NCBI GenBank assembly: GCA_028279065.1
Contig: JANQSY010000148.1
Coordinates: 1-64,000, forward strand
Source of the DNA: Cytophagales bacterium
Lineage (GTDB): Bacteria > Bacteroidota > Bacteroidia > Cytophagales > CCMP332
Direction of reading: 5' to 3'
Length of the DNA: 64,000 bases
Below, piece after piece: positions 7,964-17,606 of this stretch. The position numbers were made by a program, and so were the translations under genes. Numbering within the stretch: position 1 is the first letter of the stretch; each line of letters starts with the position of its first letter. The notes under the pieces were generated by a model. It was not told where the DNA came from and did no database searches. It saw nothing but the letters and a program-made list of their open reading frames with translations.

Positions 7964-9547
7964 TTATTGTTTCAGCATCCTGCCAGAGTAGAATTTATTC
8001 TCAACCCTTAATCTGTAGGTAAAAAGTCCGGTGGGAATATTATGGCAAGCGTTGATGCGTATTTTGTTTTGCTCAGTGGTGCCTGAAATGGACCTTACTT
8101 TTTTCCCTGTTAGGTCTTGTATCTCCAGGATAAATTTCACTCCCTCGCGCCATTTTCCTGAAATCCGGAATTCAGAATGAAAGGGATTAGGAAAAACACT
8201 GCTGCTCTCTTTCCCATTAAAGGATTTGATCCCCATCATCCCGCTGTCTGTGAACTTTCCTATCAGTGTTCCATCATTATTTGCAGAAAGGTCCAGGAAA
8301 TCGGCTCCCAAAAAGAAGTTATTATTATCAATGATCAGAAGATCCCTGGGCCTAAGACGGAAGAACCCAAAATCAAAAGAAGAAAAGCCGTTTACCCCAA
8401 ATCCTGCTGTATCCGGGATTCCGTCTGGCAGGAACCTCAGCAGCCCGGTATTCTCATCAAACTGCACAAAATAAGGGCCGATTACAATGATCTTACCATC
8501 CGGTTGAACCTTCATATCAGAATAACCAAACATTTGCCCTCCCGGAAGGGTATCATTAAATGCGAGACCGTTAAATCCAAAACTCTGAACCAACTGGCCT
8601 GATGAAGTATCAAGACATGCGATCATAGGTACTCCGTTTCCTGGACCCAAATGACCTGCAAGCAGCAGATCGCCACTTATGGTCAAAGCCATGATCCCAG
8701 AATGGGCAAGGACTGGTTCTCCAACAGAAATTAAGTAATGAACCCCAAGCGCCGAAAAGGAGGAGTCAAAAGAGCCGTCAAGATTTAGTTTAGCAACAAA
8801 AATGAAGGCATTGTTTGAGACCGTAGGTTCGAGCCCCGTGCCGCTCACCATTACCTTGCTGTGACCTGTAAGGAATACGTCTGAAAATTCAGTACCCAAA
8901 AGATCTCCCCAGATCCAGACTCCCTGATCGGCAAAGCTATTATCCATAGTTCCGTTCTTGTTCAGCCTGACAAGAAAAGACTTGGTCGGTTGACTAGGTC
9001 CGGGACTTAAATCACCTCCCACCAATAGCTTCCCGTCATCCTGTACAAGGATCTTCTTGGGATTCTCATAATGCCCGAGATCTAAGAGTTTTTGGCCATT
9101 TTGTCCGAAGGTAGAGTCCAAATTCCCATTGGAGTCCAGCTTGATAATGGCCACATCCTGTGGTGAGAAAAAAGTGTCCTGCACAGAGCATAGGAGGTAA
9201 ATTTCCTGGGAGAGCGGATCAAGCGCTAGATCAAAAAGATAAGGTAAATCCTCTAAAACAATTGTTGTAATCCCATTCTGCCCAAAGCTGCCGTCTACAA
9301 TTCCATTTTGATCCAGTTTCAGGACCTCGATCTTGAACCACCAATGGGCAGCGTTGGTGACCGCGAGATTCCTGGCATGAATGATGTCACCGTTTCTCGT
9401 TTGTTCAAATTTCCCTTCAATGTGGATCTGTGAATTGTTGGATAAGCTCACATAGCCATTTGCTCCAAAAGACGGATCAGGATACCCGTGTTGTGCTCGG
9501 ACAGCGAATGATGAAAGGATCAGGATCAGGCATAAGGTTGTTTTCAT
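7964..9547 (-). CDS. T9SS-secreted delta-60-repeat protein (copy 1)
   Basis: A 527-residue secreted protein. Signal peptide MKTTLCLILILSSFAVRAQ, then repeats of the delta-60 type, each carrying a D-x-S/T-F-G-x-x-G core (PDPSFGANGY, DGSFGQNGI, DSTFGQNGQ, and later DTAGFGVNGF), probably a beta-propeller-like fold. It ends in a type A T9SS sorting domain (VFPNPFHSEFRISG through FTYRLRVENKFYSGRMLKQ). I chose the ATG at 9547 because the signal peptide begins there; 19 extra codons upstream lack sense. It is one of three tandem paralogs. The role is unknown: cell-surface or released. Confidence 0.8.
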   Translation of the reverse strand: MKTTLCLILILSSFAVRAQHGYPDPSFGANGYVSLSNNSQIHIEGKFEQTRNGDIIHARNLAVTNAAHWWFKIEVLKLDQNGIVDGSFGQNGITTIVLEDLPYLFDLALDPLSQEIYLLCSVQDTFFSPQDVAIIKLDSNGNLDSTFGQNGQKLLDLGHYENPKKILVQDDGKLLVGGDLSPGPSQPTKSFLVRLNKNGTMDNSFADQGVWIWGDLLGTEFSDVFLTGHSKVMVSGTGLEPTVSNNAFIFVAKLNLDGSFDSSFSALGVHYLISVGEPVLAHSGIMALTISGDLLLAGHLGPGNGVPMIACLDTSSGQLVQSFGFNGLAFNDTLPGGQMFGYSDMKVQPDGKIIVIGPYFVQFDENTGLLRFLPDGIPDTAGFGVNGFSSFDFGFFRLRPRDLLIIDNNNFFLGADFLDLSANNDGTLIGKFTDSGMMGIKSFNGKESSSVFPNPFHSEFRISGKWREGVKFILEIQDLTGKKVRSISGTTEQNKIRINACHNIPTGLFTYRLRVENKFYSGRMLKQ

Positions 9548-9615
9548 TAAGGTTAGTTTTCTCAATCTATAAAGGAAACAAAACGGAAGTAAGGGTTGGT
9601 TCATGGAGATATGAA

Positions 9616-11196
9616 CTATTGTTTGACAAGCTTTCCTTGAATAGATCTACCGTCAATGTTGAGCCGGTAGAATACGATCCCAGGTGAGACTGCACTGATA
9701 TCCTGAACTTTTACTTCTCCTTTTCCGGAACGACCCGATTGGGAATATACTTTCATGCCATCGGCCCGATAAATTTCCAGTTCAAAGGGAGATCCTTTTG
9801 ACCAATTTCCAATTATTCGGAATGCCCCTTCTGTTGGATTAGGAAAAGCCTTGTGGCTTAAGCTTTGCCTTGCATTTGATAGTCCGGTGATTTGACCCTT
9901 TGTGAATTTTGAAAGGAAAGATCCGTATTCGAATAAGGATGATCCTGAGAAAGACCCAGTAATCAGGAAACTATCATTGTCGAGGATAAAAAGATCTTCT
10001 GGTGAAAATGAAAAATTAGTTCCGAAATTCTCAATTACAATTCCTTTTTCTCCAAACGATAATGAGTCCACGGAGCCGGTCGAGTCAAATCTGACAATAG
10101 CCAAGGCTACCTTGCCATTTACATATTCGCTTGATAAAGCAATTAACTTTCCATCCGGTTGAATTCCGATCGCCCTGAAATCGTTAAAGTATGTTAAGGA
10201 ATCAGGATTAATGTTTGCGATCCCACTGTCTCCAAAGGTTTGAATAAGATTTCCGGAGTTTGGATCGAAAGCTGCAATTATAGGGACCCAGTTAAAATTC
10301 TCCCTTCCACCGCCAACCAAAATATGGCCTGCTGAATTTTGGGTTATGCAGGACCCACCTGTGGACTCACCCTGTGGAAGCATTAAAAAGGTGAAGCCGG
10401 AGAAGCCAAATGCAGTATCCAGGCCGCCATTTGGAGTCATCTTTATTACGGTTAAAGAGTTGGTCCAGGGATTTACAATCGTTTTGCACCCCCCTGCTAA
10501 GAAAATTTCTCCTGAAGGGCTAATGGTAATATCCCTTATTGGACAACTTGAAAAGGGTTGTAACTCGAATATCCCCTGGTTTGCGAACCCACTATCCAAC
10601 TCCCCATTTTTTTTGATTCTGAATGCAACTATCCTCTTATCGTTGTTATTCAATATAGAATTTCCTGCTACAACTATTTTTCCATCACTCTGAACTTTAA
10701 TTGAATGGGGGATCTCTCTATTACCAATATCCAACCGGAACATTCCATCCTGGGCAAAAGAGGAATCGATAACCCCATTGGAATCTAGTTTGGCGATCAG
10801 GAAATCTGAACCGAAGGGAGAGGGACCTGTGATTGCCAAGCCCAAGTAAAGCGCCCCACTGCTTGTATCCAATGCTGATTCTTTTACATCACCTAAATTG
10901 CTTTTCCATATTTGGGCATTTCCATTTATTCCATATGTGCTGTCAATGGTGCCGTTTTTGTTCAAGCGAAACGCTTCAAAACCATATCCAGTGGGAGGGT
11001 TTTGGATAGTATCAGCTATGCCCCTTGACAGTAGGATCTTGCCATCGGATTGGCGGACACATGAGGCTTGCACAAAAGGAGAAGCTGGAAAAATGGTTAC
11101 CAACCCTCCATTTCCAAAGGTGGTATCAGGATACCCGTGCTGTGCTTGAAGAATTAATGAAGAAAGGATCAGGATCAGGCATAAGGATGTTTTCAT
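9616..11196 (-). CDS. T9SS-secreted delta-60-repeat protein (copy 2)
   Basis: A 526-residue paralog of its neighbours. Signal peptide MKTSLCLILILSSLILQAQ, delta-60 cores (PDTTFGNGG, DSTYGINGN, DSSFAQDGM, DTAFGFSGF), and a C-terminal T9SS sorting domain (AFPNPTEGAFRIIGNW through IVFYRLNIDGRSIQGKLVKQ). The start at 11196 is set by the signal peptide. The bases before the ATG and through the signal-peptide codons are almost identical to those of copy 1, which argues for recent duplication or gene conversion. Function unknown. Confidence 0.8.
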   Translation of the reverse strand: MKTSLCLILILSSLILQAQHGYPDTTFGNGGLVTIFPASPFVQASCVRQSDGKILLSRGIADTIQNPPTGYGFEAFRLNKNGTIDSTYGINGNAQIWKSNLGDVKESALDTSSGALYLGLAITGPSPFGSDFLIAKLDSNGVIDSSFAQDGMFRLDIGNREIPHSIKVQSDGKIVVAGNSILNNNDKRIVAFRIKKNGELDSGFANQGIFELQPFSSCPIRDITISPSGEIFLAGGCKTIVNPWTNSLTVIKMTPNGGLDTAFGFSGFTFLMLPQGESTGGSCITQNSAGHILVGGGRENFNWVPIIAAFDPNSGNLIQTFGDSGIANINPDSLTYFNDFRAIGIQPDGKLIALSSEYVNGKVALAIVRFDSTGSVDSLSFGEKGIVIENFGTNFSFSPEDLFILDNDSFLITGSFSGSSLFEYGSFLSKFTKGQITGLSNARQSLSHKAFPNPTEGAFRIIGNWSKGSPFELEIYRADGMKVYSQSGRSGKGEVKVQDISAVSPGIVFYRLNIDGRSIQGKLVKQ

Positions 11197-11265
11197 TAAG
11201 GTTAATTTTCCCCAATTTAATAAGGAACTGATCAATAAAAAAGGGCTTATTCCTTCAAACCGGGT

Positions 11266-12849
11266 TTATTGCTTTACCAGTTTTCCCCGAGCCGATCTAC
11301 CCTCAATGTTGAGCTGGTAAAAGAAGATGCCAGGTGAGGTCGCGCCCAGATCCCTTACCAAAATTTCTCCATTTCCTGCAAAACCTGATTGGGACGATAT
11401 TTCTCTGCCATCAGCTCGGTTGATCTCCAATTTGAAACGTGATCCTTCGGGCCAGTTTCCACTTATGCGAAAACCTCCTTTAGTTGGGTTTGGATATACA
11501 ATATGCTTGAGGTCAGGTTTTTGGGCAGAAATGTTACTCAAAATCCTTGTTGAATATTTGGCCAGGTAGGTTCCGTAGTCAACTGTAGTAAAGTTCTCGT
11601 ATGACCCTGCAATAAGAAAACTGTCGTTATCGAGTATCAAAATATCGCTTGGCTCTATTTCTGCATTGATCTGAAAACCTTCCACCGAGATTCCATTTGT
11701 TCCAAATCCTGCTGAATCAATGGTCCCCCCGGGAAGGAACCGTACAACAATGCAGGGGTCCAGTCCTGGTTGATGGTACCTTCCTGTGCCTAAGATCATT
11801 CCATTGGGTTGGACCTCAATATCATTGAAAAAAAACAGGGTGCTTCCTGGGGAGTTCTCAAATTTCGTAAATCCGTTTTCTCCAAAAGTGCTGTCCTGAA
11901 GCCCGGAGGAAGAATCGTATGCCACTATAATTGGGAAAACCCCATTGTCCAAAAATTGGCCTCCGACGAGCAGCTTTCCATTCCCGGAGAGGGTAATTGG
12001 TCCACCATAGGAGTCTCCTGAACTGCTGGAATTAAAGAAAGTGGTTCCATGAGATCCGAATGTCGAATCCAAAGTTCCATTTGAATTCAGCTTGATAACG
12101 GAATTGTAAAATGAAGGGATCAGGTTGGGATCTTCACCTGTTCCGGAAACAAAGATCTTATTGTTACCACTAATTACTAAGTCTGTTGGACCGGTTCTAT
12201 TGAAAGGATTCAGAAGGACTATACCATTGTTTCCAAAGGTCGAATCCAATTCTCCAGTCTTCTTAAGTCGAAAAACCAAGGTTTCTATTGAGGTTGCCTG
12301 AAAAGTGGATGTTGAAGCCACAACCATAATTTTCCCATCATCCTGAACCTCGATGGCGACCGGATCGTCATAAAAATTCAGGTCAAGATTAAAGAATCCG
12401 GCTTGAGCAAATGAAGTATCAAAAAACCCAAGTGTATCGATCCTTATAATCAGGATGTTCCTTCCAACGGTTACAGAATCAACCGTGGATAAGGCAAGGT
12501 ACTTTTCCCCTGTGTTTGGATCGATTTCAGTATCATGCAGGTTCAATAGACTATCGATTGCTATCCTCGAAATCCCCTGATTACCATAGCCCTGATCCAG
12601 GGAGCCATTTGGAAATAGTCGAAGATTTTCGACCACCAGGTTGATGTCGGGATAAATCGCATCGTTGAAAAGTCGTGAGTGATAGATTAACCCATCATGT
12701 GTCCTCAGAAATGAGCCCGAAACATGGAGGTCACCAGGATTTGTGAGGTCTAAGAACCCTCCATTTCCAAAAGTCGTATCCGGGAATCCATGCTGTCCAA
12801 ATGCCTGAATGCAAAAAAGGATAGAAAGAACATAGATCAGTTTTCTCAA
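11266..12849 (-). CDS. T9SS-secreted delta-60-repeat protein (copy 3)
   Basis: A 527-residue protein starting at TTG 12849; there is no other initiator close to the signal peptide (MRKLIYVLSILFCIQAFGQ). It carries delta-60 cores (PDTTFGNGG, DQGYGNQGI, DSTFGNNGI, DSTFGSHGT, DSTFGENGF) and a T9SS sorting domain (VYPNPTKGGFRISGNW through IFFYQLNIEGRSARGKLVKQ). It is first in reading order of the three paralogs and shares the middle and C-terminal layout with them. A TAAACTTG sequence upstream (7 of 8 matches to the -7 consensus) could be its promoter. Function unknown. Confidence 0.78.
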   Translation of the reverse strand: MRKLIYVLSILFCIQAFGQHGFPDTTFGNGGFLDLTNPGDLHVSGSFLRTHDGLIYHSRLFNDAIYPDINLVVENLRLFPNGSLDQGYGNQGISRIAIDSLLNLHDTEIDPNTGEKYLALSTVDSVTVGRNILIIRIDTLGFFDTSFAQAGFFNLDLNFYDDPVAIEVQDDGKIMVVASTSTFQATSIETLVFRLKKTGELDSTFGNNGIVLLNPFNRTGPTDLVISGNNKIFVSGTGEDPNLIPSFYNSVIKLNSNGTLDSTFGSHGTTFFNSSSSGDSYGGPITLSGNGKLLVGGQFLDNGVFPIIVAYDSSSGLQDSTFGENGFTKFENSPGSTLFFFNDIEVQPNGMILGTGRYHQPGLDPCIVVRFLPGGTIDSAGFGTNGISVEGFQINAEIEPSDILILDNDSFLIAGSYENFTTVDYGTYLAKYSTRILSNISAQKPDLKHIVYPNPTKGGFRISGNWPEGSRFKLEINRADGREISSQSGFAGNGEILVRDLGATSPGIFFYQLNIEGRSARGKLVKQ

Positions 12850-12936
12850 TTATGGCTAGTTTTTTTGAGCAAGTTTAATGATAAACGAATGAGACTTTTT
12901 TCAATTACCTCTGATACATTTTGGCTCAGGAAACTC

Positions 12937-13584
12937 TTAGTTTGTTAGGGCATACTGCAAAATATTAGCTCCCATCTTAAGAGCCTCCTCCCTCACTTCC
13001 TCTGGGTCGTTGTAGACAGATTGGTCTTCCCACCCGTTCCCCAGATCGCTTTCGTAAGAGTAAAAGACAACCAGTCTTCCTTCGTGGATGATCCCCAGCC
13101 CCTGAGGCGGTTTTCCGTCATGCTCGTGGATCTTGGGTAGCCCCTTTTCGAAACGGTATTTCTGGTCATAGATGGGATGATCAAAGGGCAACTCAACAAG
13201 ATCGTGTTCCGGGAAAACCTTTTTCAGTTCGGATCTGACAAAGGGATCAAGTCCATAGTTATCATCGATATGCAGAAAGCCTCCGCTAACCAGGTATTTT
13301 CGGAGGTTCTCGGCATCTGAATATGAGAATACCACGTTCCCATGGCCAGTCATGTAGATGTAGGGATACAAGAACAGGTCTCTGCTCCCGACATGGACCA
13401 TCTCATCCCTGGTGGAGATATTGGTCAACAAGTACTTGTTGCAATAGGCAGCAAGGTTTGGCAGGGCTGTTTTGTTTGCATACCAGTCTCCTCCACCGTC
13501 GTATTTCAGCTTGGCTATCTTCAATTCAACTTGTGCCAGGGCTATGCCGGGAAAGAAAGCCAGGATCAGGATCAGTTTCTTCAT
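12937..13584 (-). CDS. DUF4159-domain secreted protein
   Basis: A 215-residue protein with signal peptide MKKLILILAFFPGIALAQ. The body matches DUF4159: LKYDGGGDWYANKTALPNL, then YPYIYMTGHGNV, GGFLHIDDNYG and HPIYDQKYRF. The family has a glutamine-amidotransferase-like fold and is often found in membrane or aerotolerance-type operons of Bacteroidota, but no biochemical role is established. The ATG overlaps the rsmE stop as ATGA, so it is the last gene of a three-gene operon with the DegT aminotransferase and rsmE. Confidence 0.8.
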   Translation of the reverse strand: MKKLILILAFFPGIALAQVELKIAKLKYDGGGDWYANKTALPNLAAYCNKYLLTNISTRDEMVHVGSRDLFLYPYIYMTGHGNVVFSYSDAENLRKYLVSGGFLHIDDNYGLDPFVRSELKKVFPEHDLVELPFDHPIYDQKYRFEKGLPKIHEHDGKPPQGLGIIHEGRLVVFYSYESDLGNGWEDQSVYNDPEEVREEALKMGANILQYALTN

Positions 13585-14297
13585 TTCTTGCTTAACGATT
13601 TTGCTCTTGCAATAGTGCTTGCTACAATTGCAGCGGTCTCAGTTCTCAACACTTGTGGCCCAAGGCCTGCTGACTCAAATCCTGCAACCCGTGCCATCAC
13701 GATCTCATTATGGGAAAAATCACCCTCCGGTCCAATGGCAATACAAACCGAATTTGATCCTTTGAGTGCGGTAATCAACGGCTGAGGTTCATTCCTTTCA
13801 GGCAGATGGCAGATATACTTTTCATTACTTATTGAAGTGGAATGCCAATCAACAAAGTCCATGGGTTCCTTGATCAGGGGCATATGCAGATTTCCACATT
13901 GTTTGGCTGCAGCCACCATTACCCGTTGAACCCTTTTCATATTTACCCTTGGCCTTTCAGACCTTTCCGTGACCAGGAACTGGATTTTATTCACCCCGAT
14001 CTCTGTTAGTTTTTCTATCAGTGTACTCAGCCTGTCCTGGCTTTTTGGAGGGGCGATAGCGATGGTTAAACTTGAATCGTATGGGTTTGGGAAAAATTCT
14101 TCCCCAATCACTGAGACCTCACAGATCTTTGGGCCAACCTTGTCCAACTTGATCCTGAATTTTCCTCCTTTTCCATCAAAACCAGTGATTAGGTCACCTG
14201 GTCTTTTCCTCAGGACTTTCACCGCATGAAAACTTTCCTCCTCCGATAAAGAGGTTTTACCTTTTTCTGGAAAATAGAACCAGGCTTCTTTATTCAC
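13581..14297 (-). CDS. rsmE: 16S rRNA (uracil1498-N3)-methyltransferase
   Basis: A 238-residue SPOUT methyltransferase that modifies U1498 of 16S rRNA. The N-terminal PUA-like part shows ESFHAVKVLRKRPGDLI and FDGKGGKF. The C-terminal trefoil-knot SAM-binding site shows IAIGPEGDFSHNEI and GLGPQVLRTETAA, both diagnostic for RsmE, and the middle has SERSERP. Length is normal. GTG start at 14297, 21 bases after the DegT aminotransferase stop. Confidence 0.95.
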   Translation of the reverse strand: MNKEAWFYFPEKGKTSLSEEESFHAVKVLRKRPGDLITGFDGKGGKFRIKLDKVGPKICEVSVIGEEFFPNPYDSSLTIAIAPPKSQDRLSTLIEKLTEIGVNKIQFLVTERSERPRVNMKRVQRVMVAAAKQCGNLHMPLIKEPMDFVDWHSTSISNEKYICHLPERNEPQPLITALKGSNSVCIAIGPEGDFSHNEIVMARVAGFESAGLGPQVLRTETAAIVASTIARAKSLSKK

Positions 14298-14318
14298 GGA
14301 AGTAAAATTGCACAGAAT

Positions 14319-15479
14319 TTACTTGATGGAATGGGGGTGCAATTTTTCTCCCTTCTCGAAAAAGTCAATTATCAATGAGCAAATTGAGTCCACCTCATCC
14401 AATTCTAATTCAAAGTAAAGCGGCAGTCGGAGCAGATTATTGGAATACCTAATGGATTCCTTTTGTTGGGTCCTAGACCCACCCTGGGTTTGAAAATACG
14501 GGCTGGAATTTAGATCCTGATAATGAAAGACAGCCATGACCCCATTTTTCTTTAAATCCTTGATCAGAGAAGAGCGCTGTTCCTGGTCTCTTAGGACCAG
14601 ATAATACATATGGCCATTGATGCTTGCATATTCAGGGATATAGGGCAGAGCAAGCCCATAGCTTTCCAGGTCTTTCAGGTTTTCATGATAGCGCCTCCAG
14701 ATGGAAACCCTTTTTTCCTGGATCTCCTTCATTTTTTCAAGTTGTGCCCAAAGGGTAGCTGAGATCAAGTCAGAGGGAAGAAATGAAGAGCCGATATCGA
14801 CCCAGTTGTATTTGTCAACCTCACCTCTAAAAAATGCCTGCCTATTGGTTCCCTTCTCCCAAATGATCTCAGACCTTTCTGAAAATTTTCGATCATTGAC
14901 AGCCAGCAGTCCTCCCTCTCCGGAAATGATGTTTTTGGTTTCGTGAAAGGAAAAACACCCCAATTGCCCTATGCTTCCCAGGGGTTTATCCTTATAAAAG
15001 CTGTCGATCGAATGGGCGGCATCTTCTACTATAACTATGTTCCTGTTTCCTATTTGATCTTTTATCACATCCATGTCACAGGCTACTCCGGCATAGTGGA
15101 CCACCACTATTGCTTTGGTTTTGGACGAAATCAGTTCTTCCAAGGCTAGTTCGTTCATGCCAGGGTGGTCTTGCCTGCTATCACAAAAAACGATCCTGGC
15201 TCCCCGAAGCATGAAGGCATTTGCGGTAGAAACGAATGTGAAAGAGGGCATGATCACCTCGTCCCCCGGTTTGATATCCAACAGTAAGGCTGACATCTCC
15301 AGGGCGGCCGTACAAGAATGTGCCATCAAACATTTAGCTGATCCCAGTATCCTTTCGAATTCCTGTTGTACCTTCTTGGTAAAGTGTCCATTTCCACTTA
15401 GGTGACGATGCTCTCTTAAAGCTTCCTGGATATACTGTTGCTCTTTTCCTGTGAAGTATGGTTTATTGAATCGTATCAA
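14319..15479 (-). CDS. dTDP-4-amino-4,6-dideoxygalactose-type transaminase (DegT/DnrJ/EryC1)
   Basis: A 386-residue sugar-nucleotide aminotransferase. Motifs are HSCTAALEM, GDEVIMPSFTFVSTANAF, VVHYAGVACD, VEDAAHS and the PLP-lysine segment SFHETKNIISGEGG. The wording IRFNKPYFTGKE at the start and HETKN around the lysine point to WecE/RffA, which makes dTDP-Fuc4N-type sugars, but other 4-aminohexoses are possible. Start is TTG at 15479, the position expected from the family. It lies apart from the first sugar operon, leading rsmE and a DUF4159 gene. Confidence 0.85.
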   Translation of the reverse strand: MIRFNKPYFTGKEQQYIQEALREHRHLSGNGHFTKKVQQEFERILGSAKCLMAHSCTAALEMSALLLDIKPGDEVIMPSFTFVSTANAFMLRGARIVFCDSRQDHPGMNELALEELISSKTKAIVVVHYAGVACDMDVIKDQIGNRNIVIVEDAAHSIDSFYKDKPLGSIGQLGCFSFHETKNIISGEGGLLAVNDRKFSERSEIIWEKGTNRQAFFRGEVDKYNWVDIGSSFLPSDLISATLWAQLEKMKEIQEKRVSIWRRYHENLKDLESYGLALPYIPEYASINGHMYYLVLRDQEQRSSLIKDLKKNGVMAVFHYQDLNSSPYFQTQGGSRTQQKESIRYSNNLLRLPLYFELELDEVDSICSLIIDFFEKGEKLHPHSIK

Positions 15480-15569
15480 GTAGTCTTTTCCCTGGGTTGA
15501 TCATTAGCACATTTCGGGTCAAAGAAAGGGTAATTAATCATAATTCCTTAAAATTCTTTGTTTTGCGAC

Positions 15570-16457
15570 ATGCAAAAAGAGAGCGAAAGAGGCTTTAGTA
15601 AGGGAGTTCAGCTCATGCTGCTCGCAACCTTTCTTTTTGTGACCATGAATGTGTTCGTAAAAATGGTCCCCCATATCCCGGTCATGGAGATCATTCTTTT
15701 CCGTTCTCTTGTTTCATTGATCATATCGGGAGTACTGATCAAGTTTCAGGGACTTAATCCCTGGGGGGTTCAAAAGAAATATTTGTTGATGAGGGGCTTT
15801 TTTGGTGCCCTTGCCCTGATCTTGTTCTTTGCTACCCTTCAAAACATCCCCTTGGGCTCTGCTGTGACCATCCGCTATCTCACACCTGTTTTTACGGCCT
15901 TTTTTGGAATTTTTATGTTGGGGGAGAAGGTGAGGAAGGTCCGATGGATCTTTTTTGGAATAGCACTGCTAGGGGTCCTGATGGTCAAGGGATTTGATCC
16001 CAGGATCTCCTGGCTATACTTTTCGATGGGGGTGGGTTCGGCCCTTTTTTCAGGCATAGCCTATAACAGCATTAGGAAGATGAAGGATTCGGATCATCCA
16101 CTGGTGATCATACTTTATTTTCCGCTCGTTGCAATCCCCATTTGCGGGGTTTGGTCATACTTTGACTGGGTTCAACCACAGGGATGGGATTGGTTCCACC
16201 TGATCATGATCGGTCTATTGACCCAGACCGCACAATACTTCATGACCCGGGCCTATCATTCTGACAGGGTGGTGAAGGTGTCTTCGGTAAATTACATAGG
16301 ACTGGTTTTTGCCCTTTTCTACGGGATATTCTTGTTTGATGAATCCTATAATCTGAAGGTCTTGTTGGGAATGGTGGTTTTGTTGATCGGGATGTTCCTA
16401 AACCTTTACTTCAAAAAGTACCGGGTTTGGAGAGAATCCAGGTCCACGAAGGGCTGA
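15570..16457 (+). CDS. EamA/DMT-superfamily permease
   Basis: A 295-residue integral membrane protein with about ten hydrophobic helices and two EamA halves (first half around LMLLATFLFVTMNVFVKM through LLGVLMVKG; second half ending VLLGMVVLLIGMFLNLYF). Family members export amino acids, metabolites or nucleotide sugars. The ATG at 15570 is used; a TTG four codons upstream is in frame but unneeded. It is transcribed alone and diverges from the DegT gene. Substrate not predictable. Confidence 0.82.
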   Translation: MQKESERGFSKGVQLMLLATFLFVTMNVFVKMVPHIPVMEIILFRSLVSLIISGVLIKFQGLNPWGVQKKYLLMRGFFGALALILFFATLQNIPLGSAVTIRYLTPVFTAFFGIFMLGEKVRKVRWIFFGIALLGVLMVKGFDPRISWLYFSMGVGSALFSGIAYNSIRKMKDSDHPLVIILYFPLVAIPICGVWSYFDWVQPQGWDWFHLIMIGLLTQTAQYFMTRAYHSDRVVKVSSVNYIGLVFALFYGIFLFDESYNLKVLLGMVVLLIGMFLNLYFKKYRVWRESRSTKG

Positions 16458-16517
16458 TCTATTTCTTCCGGACCAAATAAGACTTTCTGTTCTTGAATCG
16501 GATAGAATTCTTTTGCC

Positions 16518-16772
16518 TCAGCCGTATTTGGATATCAGATCATTGACAAGGCTGATGTATTCACTCTCTGCCTCGGCTTCCGATTTTCCCGCCACATCTT
16601 TCCAGGCGTTGAATTTGGCTGTAGCCGCAAAATCAAATGGGTTTGAAGGTTGTTCCCCGTTGTTGTCGCCTTCTGTGGCCTGCTTGAATAGGGCGTAAAG
16701 CTTAAGAAGTTCAGAATTGTCCGGTCTTTGGGAAAGGTTTTTTACCCGTTCCTGGGCTTCTTCAAAAGTCAT
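16518..16772 (-). CDS. Acyl-CoA-binding protein (ACBP)
   Basis: An 84-residue four-helix ACBP. The ligand-binding core is intact: LLKLYALFKQATEGDNNGE, then FDFAATAKFNAWKDVAGKS and EYISLVNDL. These proteins bind long-chain acyl-CoA esters in the cytosol; they are common in eukaryotes and patchy in bacteria. The gene starts 9 bases after the menB stop, so it is probably co-transcribed with the men genes. Whether it serves the aromatic CoA intermediates of menaquinone synthesis or general acyl-CoA is open. Confidence 0.93.
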   Translation of the reverse strand: MTFEEAQERVKNLSQRPDNSELLKLYALFKQATEGDNNGEQPSNPFDFAATAKFNAWKDVAGKSEAEAESEYISLVNDLISKYG

Positions 16773-16781
16773 GGTTCAAGT

Positions 16782-17606
16782 TTAGGGGAATTTCGGGTAT
16801 TTAGAAAAATCAGGTTTCCTTTTTTCCAGAAATGCATTCTTTCCTTCCTTGGCTTCGTCGCTCAGGTAATAAAGCAGGGTCGCATTTCCAGCCAACTCCT
16901 GAAGTCCTGCCTGCCCGTCGAGGTCAGCATTAAATGCGGTTTTAAGCATGCGTATCGCAAGGGGGCTTTTTTCCATGATCTTCTTGCACCATTCTACGGT
17001 GGTCTTTTCCAGGTTTTCAAGGGGAACGACCTTGTTCACCAATCCCATATCAAGTGCTTCCTTTGAATCATACTGGTCACAGAGGAACCATATTTCTCTT
17101 GCTTTCTTCTGGCCTACGATCCTGGCCAGATAGGAGGAACCGAATCCACCATCAAAAGATCCAACCTTTGGGCCAGTCTGGCCGAAACGTGCATTCTCAG
17201 CCGCGATGGTCAGGTCACAAACCACATGAAGGACGTGGCCTCCGCCTATGGCCCAACCTGCTACCATGGCAATAACAGCCTTTGGGATCGAACGGATCTG
17301 CTTTTGAAGGTCCAGGACATTAAGCCTCGGAAGGTCACCCTCTGAGACATATCCTCCATGACCCCTTACGCTTTGATCACCACCTGAACAAAATGCTTTC
17401 CCACCTTCACCGGTGATGATAATAGCCCCGATATCGGTATTGTCCCTGCAAATATTCATTGCATCGATCATCTCCTTTATGGTCTGAGGGGTAAAGGCAT
17501 TATGAACTTTTGGTCTGTTGATACTGATCTTAGCGATCCCCTCGAATTCCGAAAAGATGATCTCGGAATATTCTTTTATTGGTTTCCAAGCGATGTTGCT
17601 ATCCAT
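16782..17606 (-). CDS. menB: 1,4-dihydroxy-2-naphthoyl-CoA synthase
   Basis: A 274-residue crotonase-fold enzyme (282 if the upstream ATG at 17630 is used) that cyclises o-succinylbenzoyl-CoA to DHNA-CoA. Diagnostic features are [50 protein letters not shown] (oxyanion hole and MenB-specific loop, in shorter pieces SFDGGFG), and the C-terminal [24 protein letters not shown]. Both possible starts overlap the end of menD; I prefer ATG 17606 ([13 protein letters not shown]), which matches family N-termini. Confidence 0.93.
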   Translation of the reverse strand: MDSNIAWKPIKEYSEIIFSEFEGIAKISINRPKVHNAFTPQTIKEMIDAMNICRDNTDIGAIIITGEGGKAFCSGGDQSVRGHGGYVSEGDLPRLNVLDLQKQIRSIPKAVIAMVAGWAIGGGHVLHVVCDLTIAAENARFGQTGPKVGSFDGGFGSSYLARIVGQKKAREIWFLCDQYDSKEALDMGLVNKVVPLENLEKTTVEWCKKIMEKSPLAIRMLKTAFNADLDGQAGLQELAGNATLLYYLSDEAKEGKNAFLEKRKPDFSKYPKFP

